In this document: positions 1 to 5,990 of the stretch, piece after piece | Layout of the letters: each line of letters begins with the position of its first letter | Position numbering within the stretch: the first letter of the stretch is position 1 | Assembly (NCBI GenBank): GCA_020347585.1 | Contig: CP070733.1 | Coordinates: 991,546 to 1,008,542, forward strand | Direction: 5' to 3' | Source of the DNA: Pseudomonadota bacterium | GTDB lineage: Bacteria; Pseudomonadota; Gammaproteobacteria; CAMYNG01 | DNA: 16,997 bases | Position numbers and translations under genes: made by a program | The notes under the pieces: generated by a model | Seen by the model: the letters and a program-made list of their open reading frames with translations, nothing else | What the model was told of the DNA's origin: nothing | Databases searched by the model: none

Positions 1-2079
1 AGCATCGATGCGGTCACCGGCGCGTTGAGTTTCAACGCGGCACCGGACTTCGAAGTGCCCGGTGATGCCGGTGCCAACAATGTCTATGACGTGCAGGTCA
101 CGGTCAGTGACGGTAACGGCGGCACGGCGGTGCAGACCATCGCCGTGACGGTGACCAACGCCAATGACGCACCGGTGATCACCTCGGGCGCCGCGCCGAG
201 CATCGAGGAGAATACCACCGCTGTGACCAATGTCACGGCGACAGACGAAGATGTGGCGGATACCCTTTCCTATGCGATCACGGGCGGTGCCGACGCTGCC
301 CAGTTCGGCATCGATGCGGTCACCGGTGCATTGAGTTTCAACGCGGCACCGGATTTTGAGGCTCCCGCCGATGCTGATGCCAACAACGTTTACCAGGTGC
401 AAGTTACCGTCAGTGACGGAAGCGGCGGTACTGCTGTGCAGACCATTAATGTGACGGTGACCAATGCCAACGACGCGCCGGTAATTACTTCGGGCAATGC
501 AGCAAGTGTTGCGGAAAACACAACCGCGGTCGCCACAGTAACGGCCACTGACCAGGACCTCGATACGCTGAACTTCGCCATCAGTGGCGGTGCGGATGCG
601 GGTCTGTTCACAATTGATCCAACCACGGGCGCGCTGAGCTTTGGTGCTGCGCCCGATTTTGAGAACCCGCTGGATGCAGGTGCCAACAACATGTACGACG
701 TGCAGGTCACCGTCAGTGATGGTAATGGTGGCACGGCCGTGCAAAACATTGTTGTCACGGTGACCAACGGCAACGATGCGCCATTGATCACCTCTGGTGC
801 GGCGGTTACCGTGGCCGAAAACACCACAGCGGTGAGCACCGTGACCGGCTCCGACCCGGATGGTGATCCGCTGAGTTTTGCTATCAGCGGTGGCGCCGAT
901 GCCGCACACTTCAGCATCGATGCGGCAACGGGTGTGTTGAGTTTAAACGCGGCGCAGAATTTTGAGGCGCCGGCGGATACTGACGGTAACAACACCTACG
1001 AAGTGCAGGTCACCGTATCGGATGGCAATGGCGGCGCGGTGGTGCAGAACGTCAGCGTCAGCATTAGCGACGCCAACGAGGCACCGGCAATCGGTGATCA
1101 ACAGGTCACACTGGTACAGGACAGCGCCCCGGGCACAACGGTCGCTGCGCTACCCGCCAGCGATGTGGACGCGGGTGACATACTGACCTATGCGATCGTT
1201 AACGGCAACAGCGCTGGCGCCTTTGCTATCGACCCCGCCACCGGGGCCATAGCCCTCGTCGATGCCAGCCTGCTGGATTTCTCGGCCAACGTGCCGCTGA
1301 CGCTGACGGTGCAGGTTACCGATGCCGGAGGCCTGGCCGGCACGGCCACGGTCACCGTGAATCTGCAACCGGTGCTCGTGGGCGACGATCCTGCACCGCA
1401 GCCGGTGGATCCCAACGGCGATGTGCCGCCGCTGCCGGTGCCGCAGATTCCTGAGGTGCCCGATACAACCAGCGGGGCGGGTGACGAAAATACGCTGGAT
1501 CCGCAGGGTGCCCAGGGTCCCACGGCGACCAACCCGCAAAACGGCGAACAGCCGGCCCAACAGCCGACGGAGCAGGAGCAGGGTGGCTGGGGATTTGTAC
1601 CGGACGGCACCGAGCGGCCCACTGAATTGGCCTACGTGCCACCCGTCTACAGCCCGAAACCGCACGTTGTGCAAGACAGCGACTCAGGCGCACGGTTTCC
1701 GAATGCTGAAGCTGTGCCGGCAGAACTCTACGGTGCACTTGATCGCATGGAACGCCAGATAGATGACTCGGCCGCAGCCGAACAAGGAGAGCAGACCGTG
1801 CTGTCGGCTACCCTCAAGGGGACCAGTCTGTTGCTTACCGCGGGCTTTGCAACCTGGTTGCTGCGCGGTACGTCGTTGCTCGCCAGCCTGCTCAGCACCA
1901 TGCCGTTGTGGCGCTCATTCGATCCGCTGCCGGTCTTGCTCGCGGCAAAACGGCGCGAGGAAAAGGAAGCCAACATTGCGAAGCAAAACTCGAATAGGCG
2001 AACGACCAGCCGGCTAGATGGTATGTTTTCGCAGTCTAGCGTAGCCCCCACCAGTAAGCCGACTGAAGGGGAAGCCTGA
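1..2079 (+). CDS. Cadherin-type repeat surface protein, C-terminal part (5' truncated by window)
   Basis: The reading frame is open from base 1, so the true start lies upstream; 692 residues are visible. About the first 455 are tandem repeats of roughly 101 residues with cadherin-like signatures: NDAP at repeat borders, ENTTAV, ITGGADAAQF, PDFE and VSDGNGGTAVQ. These Asp/Asn-rich motifs normally bind calcium between domains of bacterial adhesins. A fifth, diverged repeat is followed by a Pro/Gln/Gly-rich linker (bases about 1375-1630). Near the C-terminus is a hydrophobic stretch (about 1795-1911; LLLTAGFATWLL, then GTSLLASLLSTMPLW) and a basic tail (AKRREEKE), suggesting a membrane anchor with the tail in the cytoplasm. 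From memory, large repeat proteins of gammaproteobacteria can end in a similar segment; this was not checked. The stop overlaps the next gene by one base. A role in adhesion or biofilm matrix is inference. Ligand and full length are unknown. Confidence 0.85.
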   Translation, partial: SIDAVTGALSFNAAPDFEVPGDAGANNVYDVQVTVSDGNGGTAVQTIAVTVTNANDAPVITSGAAPSIEENTTAVTNVTATDEDVADTLSYAITGGADAAQFGIDAVTGALSFNAAPDFEAPADADANNVYQVQVTVSDGSGGTAVQTINVTVTNANDAPVITSGNAASVAENTTAVATVTATDQDLDTLNFAISGGADAGLFTIDPTTGALSFGAAPDFENPLDAGANNMYDVQVTVSDGNGGTAVQNIVVTVTNGNDAPLITSGAAVTVAENTTAVSTVTGSDPDGDPLSFAISGGADAAHFSIDAATGVLSLNAAQNFEAPADTDGNNTYEVQVTVSDGNGGAVVQNVSVSISDANEAPAIGDQQVTLVQDSAPGTTVAALPASDVDAGDILTYAIVNGNSAGAFAIDPATGAIALVDASLLDFSANVPLTLTVQVTDAGGLAGTATVTVNLQPVLVGDDPAPQPVDPNGDVPPLPVPQIPEVPDTTSGAGDENTLDPQGAQGPTATNPQNGEQPAQQPTEQEQGGWGFVPDGTERPTELAYVPPVYSPKPHVVQDSDSGARFPNAEAVPAELYGALDRMERQIDDSAAAEQGEQTVLSATLKGTSLLLTAGFATWLLRGTSLLASLLSTMPLWRSFDPLPVLLAAKRREEKEANIAKQNSNRRTTSRLDGMFSQSSVAPTSKPTEGEA
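163..1374 (+). repeat. Tandem ~303-306 bp coding repeats (cadherin-like domains)
   Basis: The codons for the border motif N(D/E)AP recur at 163, 469, 772 and 1075, giving periods of 306, 303 and 303 bases. The stretch beginning ATCGATGCGGTCACCGG at 4 recurs nearly unchanged at 310 and in diverged form at 613 and 916. The first three full units are similar at both DNA and protein level. The unit from 1075 to about 1374 is much more diverged (ends VTVNLQPV) and probably caps the array. The array continues leftwards out of the window. Confidence 0.85.
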
Positions 2080-2081
2080 TG
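2065..2081 (+). promoter_or_regulatory. Shine-Dalgarno and TGATG stop/start overlap
   Basis: GAAGGGG (2065-2071) lies 7 bases before ATG (2079-2081). The repeat-protein stop TGA (2077-2079) shares its last A with that ATG. A purine-rich site inside the upstream coding end plus a one-base overlap is the usual arrangement for translational coupling, so the two proteins are expected from one mRNA. Confidence 0.8.
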
Positions 2082-5048
2082 CCCAAACTAACGCCTGTTA
2101 CGCGTCTGAGTCTCGGCATAGTTATGCTAACGCTGAGCGTGCTGCTCGCCGCCGACTGGCTTGGCCTCACGCCCGACCAGAACACGGCCTGGCTTGATGC
2201 GCGCAAGAAATTTGCCGAGAGCCTCGCTGTGCAATTATCGAAACTCGCCGAGCGGCACCAGGACGACATCAGCAAGGTAGTGGTCGACGCGGTGCGCGAT
2301 CGCAATGAGGACGTGGTTTCAATCTCGTTGCGCAAGTCAAACGGAACTATCCTGGCCGAGACTAGCGGTCACGATGGCCACTGGGCGGATGCATCACGCA
2401 TTGAATCAACACCGACTCATGTGCTGGTTCCTATTTACAATCACAACGATCGCTGGGGGCATGTGGAGATCATGTTCAAGCCGCTGGCGCCATGGACGTT
2501 GTTCGGACTTCCTGTCAGCCGATTGTTGGCGCTGGTGTTGTTCGTGGGCTTGGCTAGCTATGTGCTGTATCACATCTTTCTGCGACGCTCGCTGCGCTAC
2601 CTTGACCCGGCCGCGGTTATTCCCGAGCGCGTACAGAGTGCATTCGATGCACTTGCCGAGGGTGTGCTGATCCTCGATGACGAGGAACGCATCGTGCTCG
2701 CAAACACGGCGTTTGCAGAGAAGACTGGGCATGAGATGTCCACCTTGTTGGGAAGGCGCCCCAATGATCTGAAATGGAGATCGCGGGACCAAAAGTCACA
2801 GCAACATGAGTTGCCCTGGACGCATGCCATACACGCCAAAGCCGCCTGCACGGCGGTGCCGCTGCAACTCAAAACTCGCAACCAGGGTGTTCGCACTTTC
2901 ATGGTCAATGCCGCACCGGTGGTGGGCGCAGATGGTGCGCCGCGTGGCGCGATGACCACGTTTGATGACGTTACCCGGCTGGAAAAGAAAAATACCCAAC
3001 TGCAGGAGATGCTCGACATACTCAAGCGCTCCCAGGCAGAGGTCAAGCGCAAGAACGAGGAACTGCAGATCCTGGCTACCGAAGATGCATTGACCGGTTG
3101 TATGAATCGGCGCGCTTTCTTCGCCGTACTCGAGGAACGCTTTGCGCGGGCGCGCCACAAGGGCGAAACAATCGCCTGTATCATGCTGGATATCGATCAC
3201 TTCAAGTCGGTCAACGATCACTACGGTCATCCGGTGGGCGATCGCGTGATTCGCGCCATTGCCGACACGCTCAAGCGCGTTCACCGCAAAGGCGACCCAG
3301 TGTGCCGTCTGGGCGGCGAGGAATTCTGCCTGCTAATGTCCGACAGCAACGCAAACGCCGCCTACGCCTTGGCGCAACGTATCCGCATGGAAATACTGGG
3401 CCAGCGCTTCGACGATGATCCTGCAACCGCCGACCTCAGGGTAACGTCCAGCTTTGGGGTGGCCGAGTCGGGTCCCCTGACCACGACTTCGTCGGACCTT
3501 ATCGATCACGCCGACCAGGCACTCTATGCGGCAAAAGATGCAGGGCGTAACCGTGTTATGCGCTGGGGTGACACCCTCAGCTTGCCGCCCCCCCAAGAAA
3601 CGCAGGCCAGCGGCGCTGAGCCAACTCAAACATCGGCTGCCACGCCCGAGCCAGCAAGCACCGGTGAGGTTGTCGAACTACAGGCGCGTGATGATGTGGA
3701 CCAGCTCACTGGCCTGCCGGGGCGAATCCGGTTCTTAGACGACGTGCGCCGAACAATCAGTGCCGACTCACGCAATAGCGTTGCACTGATGGTGGTTGAT
3801 CTCGACATGTTCAAGCGTATCAATAATTTCCTTGGCCACGATCACGGCGATCGTGTACTGAAGGAGATCTGTGCACACATCTCCGAGGTAGTACGCCATA
3901 CTGATGTGCTTGCCCGGATCGGGAAGCATCACTCCGGTGTGGAACTCTCGCGCCTTGGTGGCGATGAGTTCGGCCTGTTGCTGCGCGATTTGCCTAACGA
4001 GCAGCGCATCGACGAAGTCGCTGCACGCATCAACAAGGTCGTTTCGGAACATCCTATCGTTCGAACCAACAATATCCGCCTGACCTGCAGCGTCGGCGTC
4101 AGCGTTTGGGCGGGCGGCAGTGAACACGCCGAAGTGTTGCTAAAGAAGGCGGAACTTGCGATGTATGCCGCCAAGGCCAACGGCGGAAACACCTTCCAGC
4201 GCTACTCGGAGGAGATCAACGATTCGTTCTCCCAGGACTTGCAGTTCGAGCAGGATCTGCGCGAAGCGTTGAATAAGAACCAGTTTATGCTGCACTACCA
4301 GCCCAAGGTCGATCTCGCCAGCGGCGAGATTGTTGCCATGGAAGCCTTGTTGCGCTGGAAGCATCCCACCCGCGGTATTATTCCGCCCAAGACCTTTGTC
4401 CCCATTGCCGAGTCTACTGGCCTTATCCGGGAGATCGGCATATGGGTGCTGCGTACGGCATGCGTCCATGCCAAAACCTGGGTGAGGGAAGGGAACGACA
4501 AGCTGCGCGTTGCGGTAAACCTGTCGATACTGCAATTGCGAGACAAGCAGTTGATCCGTCAGATGATCGGCATCCTGGAGGAGACTGGGTTGGCGCCCCA
4601 CAACCTGGAGATCGAGCTTACTGAAAACAGCATTATGGAAAACCTCGATCTGGTTTCCACCTTCCTCGAGGAGCTGCAGAAGCTGGGTGTGCAGGTTGCG
4701 CTGGACGACTTCGGCATCGGTTACTCGTCGATGAACTACATCAAGCGTTTCCCGCTGAACGCACTGAAGATCGACCGCGCCTTTATTCAAAATCTCGACA
4801 CCGACACGCACGATCTCGCCATTGTGTCTTCGGTGGTCAACATGGCGCATGCCATGGGGCTGGCGGTAACGGCCGAGGGCGTAGAGAATCAACAGCAACT
4901 CGAAATTCTGCGCAGCATCCACTGCGACCTGGTGCAGGGTCACATCTATAGCAGGCCCAAGCCCTTCGAAGAAGCGAGTAGATTACTGCACCCCGCCGAG
5001 CTTTCGCGGCCCTTGCTCAATGTGGTGGGCGACGGTACGGGAAACTAG
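2079..5048 (+). CDS. Membrane PAS-GGDEF-GGDEF-EAL cyclic di-GMP enzyme
   Basis: 989 residues. A transmembrane helix (about 8-30), a periplasmic region of about 115 residues and a second helix (about 147-168) precede a PAS domain (about 182-300) and a short coiled coil (about 300-330). The first GGDEF domain (about 330-496) has GGEEF at 412-416 and an I-site RKGD at 403-406, so it should make c-di-GMP and be product-inhibited. A Pro/Ala/Thr linker (about 500-535) leads to a second GGDEF domain (536-708), with GGDEF at 627-631 but no RxxD at the I-site position. The EAL domain (about 719-970) keeps the expected catalytic set: E755-A-L, N813, ELTE, DDFGIGYSS, K897, E933 and Q953. It should therefore hydrolyse c-di-GMP to pGpG. 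Both activities look intact; which dominates cannot be told. Coupling to the upstream surface protein suggests it controls that protein or biofilm formation (inference). Confidence 0.93.
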   Translation: MPKLTPVTRLSLGIVMLTLSVLLAADWLGLTPDQNTAWLDARKKFAESLAVQLSKLAERHQDDISKVVVDAVRDRNEDVVSISLRKSNGTILAETSGHDGHWADASRIESTPTHVLVPIYNHNDRWGHVEIMFKPLAPWTLFGLPVSRLLALVLFVGLASYVLYHIFLRRSLRYLDPAAVIPERVQSAFDALAEGVLILDDEERIVLANTAFAEKTGHEMSTLLGRRPNDLKWRSRDQKSQQHELPWTHAIHAKAACTAVPLQLKTRNQGVRTFMVNAAPVVGADGAPRGAMTTFDDVTRLEKKNTQLQEMLDILKRSQAEVKRKNEELQILATEDALTGCMNRRAFFAVLEERFARARHKGETIACIMLDIDHFKSVNDHYGHPVGDRVIRAIADTLKRVHRKGDPVCRLGGEEFCLLMSDSNANAAYALAQRIRMEILGQRFDDDPATADLRVTSSFGVAESGPLTTTSSDLIDHADQALYAAKDAGRNRVMRWGDTLSLPPPQETQASGAEPTQTSAATPEPASTGEVVELQARDDVDQLTGLPGRIRFLDDVRRTISADSRNSVALMVVDLDMFKRINNFLGHDHGDRVLKEICAHISEVVRHTDVLARIGKHHSGVELSRLGGDEFGLLLRDLPNEQRIDEVAARINKVVSEHPIVRTNNIRLTCSVGVSVWAGGSEHAEVLLKKAELAMYAAKANGGNTFQRYSEEINDSFSQDLQFEQDLREALNKNQFMLHYQPKVDLASGEIVAMEALLRWKHPTRGIIPPKTFVPIAESTGLIREIGIWVLRTACVHAKTWVREGNDKLRVAVNLSILQLRDKQLIRQMIGILEETGLAPHNLEIELTENSIMENLDLVSTFLEELQKLGVQVALDDFGIGYSSMNYIKRFPLNALKIDRAFIQNLDTDTHDLAIVSSVVNMAHAMGLAVTAEGVENQQQLEILRSIHCDLVQGHIYSRPKPFEEASRLLHPAELSRPLLNVVGDGTGN

Positions 5049-5458
5049 GGCCGTGCCGCCTGTTTTCCTTTGTCGCTGCGCCGCGGGTGGCAGATTTTGC
5101 ACGCCATGCAAGTTCTGCACATGACCTCTGCGTCGTTTCTCTCCTCAATGGCATCCATTCCCCGCACCGTCGGTGGTGAAAACGACCATTTTCGCGTCCC
5201 CCGCACTACGCCAGTGAGAGTAGCCAGACCAAGCAAGTCAAAGTCATAATTAGTTTGTGCACTCATCTGCGGCACGCTTGGTCATCTCAAAAGCGGACCA
5301 CCCGTCCCTACTGTATTCGGTATGAGAATGCTGAGTAATTATCAGGGATAATCCTGGCACGTGGAAAAGCGACGCACTAGAGGGCACACGGCCGCGAAAT
5401 TGCAGGTGTTATCATCAGCAGTGAACCGGTGCGTCAGCCATCAACGGAGTGCCAGACT
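5049..5458. other. Intergenic stretch without a convincing gene
   Basis: About 410 bases between the c-di-GMP gene and the channel gene. A weak hairpin, TGCCGCC (5054-5060) with GGTGGCA (5086-5092), has one G-T wobble and a long 25-base loop. It is followed by ATTTTG, so it could be a poor terminator. A minus-strand frame of 76 codons (5045-5275, GTG start) encodes a Cys cluster CRTCMACKICH, but has no good ribosome site and overlaps the end of the neighbouring gene. GATAAT at 5347-5352 resembles a -10 box, without a matching -35. I see no RNA gene or repeat. Confidence 0.5.
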
Positions 5459-5947
5459 ATGAAACGCAATACGCGGTTTCGCAGGTTTTTCGGTGATGTT
5501 ATTGCCCATACGCCCTTTGTCAGGATGCTCCTCCTGTTGCTTATGTTGTGGCTGGTGTTTTCTGCCGCGCTGTATTTCGCCGAGCGGGGTAGCGCCGATG
5601 CAAACATTGATTCGTACGGCGCGGCGTTGTACTGGGGTATCGCAGCGTTTTCCACTGCGGGAATTGCCGATACGCCAAGCAGCGGCGTTGCGCAGGTGAT
5701 TGGCGGGCTGTGGATCGTGATCGGTTCGGTGCTGTTCTTCGGCGCAATCGTGGCAACGGTTACGGGCTACTTCATGCGCCCCATGCAACGGCCCGGCAAG
5801 CGCATCATAGACACCATTGAATACAATCTAGAGCAGCTTGATCAACTCTCGGTGCACGAACTCGATCTCCTCAAAGAAACGGTCGATGCGCTCATCGAGC
5901 ACGTCGAGAAAATCAAAGAGGGTCGTGCAGGTGATGATAAGGACTAG
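5459..5947 (+). CDS. Two-TM P-loop ion-channel-like protein with altered filter
   Basis: 162 residues from the ATG at 5459. This start is chosen because CGGAG (5445-5449) lies 9 bases upstream; an upstream in-frame GTG at 5429 has less support. The fold is that of a two-helix potassium-channel subunit: TM1 (about 21-41), a pore-helix region beginning ALYWGIAAFST, a filter position, and TM2 (about 82-105, WIVIGSVLFFGAIVATVTGYF region). The cytoplasmic tail (about 115-155) looks like a coiled coil and could drive tetramer assembly. No RCK or cyclic-nucleotide domain follows. Where potassium channels have TVGYGD, this protein reads TAGIAD (66-71). Loss of the second glycine and the tyrosine argues against ordinary K+ selectivity, so the ion and even conduction are uncertain. 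Family assignment rests on topology and pattern. Confidence 0.7.
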   Translation: MKRNTRFRRFFGDVIAHTPFVRMLLLLLMLWLVFSAALYFAERGSADANIDSYGAALYWGIAAFSTAGIADTPSSGVAQVIGGLWIVIGSVLFFGAIVATVTGYFMRPMQRPGKRIIDTIEYNLEQLDQLSVHELDLLKETVDALIEHVEKIKEGRAGDDKD

Positions 5948-5990
5948 AGCTACCAATGATGGGCGGCGAACACGCAAAGGCGTGGTAGCT
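5948..5990. terminator. Inverted repeat between convergent genes (weak terminator candidate)
   Basis: AGCTACCA (5948-5955) and TGGTAGCT (5983-5990) are perfect 8-base complements. They enclose 27 bases and lie between the convergent ends of the channel gene and the DUF255 gene; the right arm includes part of the latter's stop codon. Neither strand has a T-run after the stem, and the loop is long, so an intrinsic terminator role is doubtful. Confidence 0.3.

Noticed and set aside
390..995. Minus-strand frame opposite the cadherin repeats
   Set aside because: It mirrors the repeat periodicity of the coding strand and shows no independent motif.
4140..4943. Minus-strand open frame of 267 codons opposite the EAL region
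   Set aside because: Lies wholly antisense to a domain with intact catalytic motifs; composition is that of a GC-rich shadow frame and there is no family signature.
5320..5352. Possible promoter with GATAAT before the channel gene
   Set aside because: There is no acceptable -35 and it lies about 110 bases from the start codon; not strong enough to annotate on its own.
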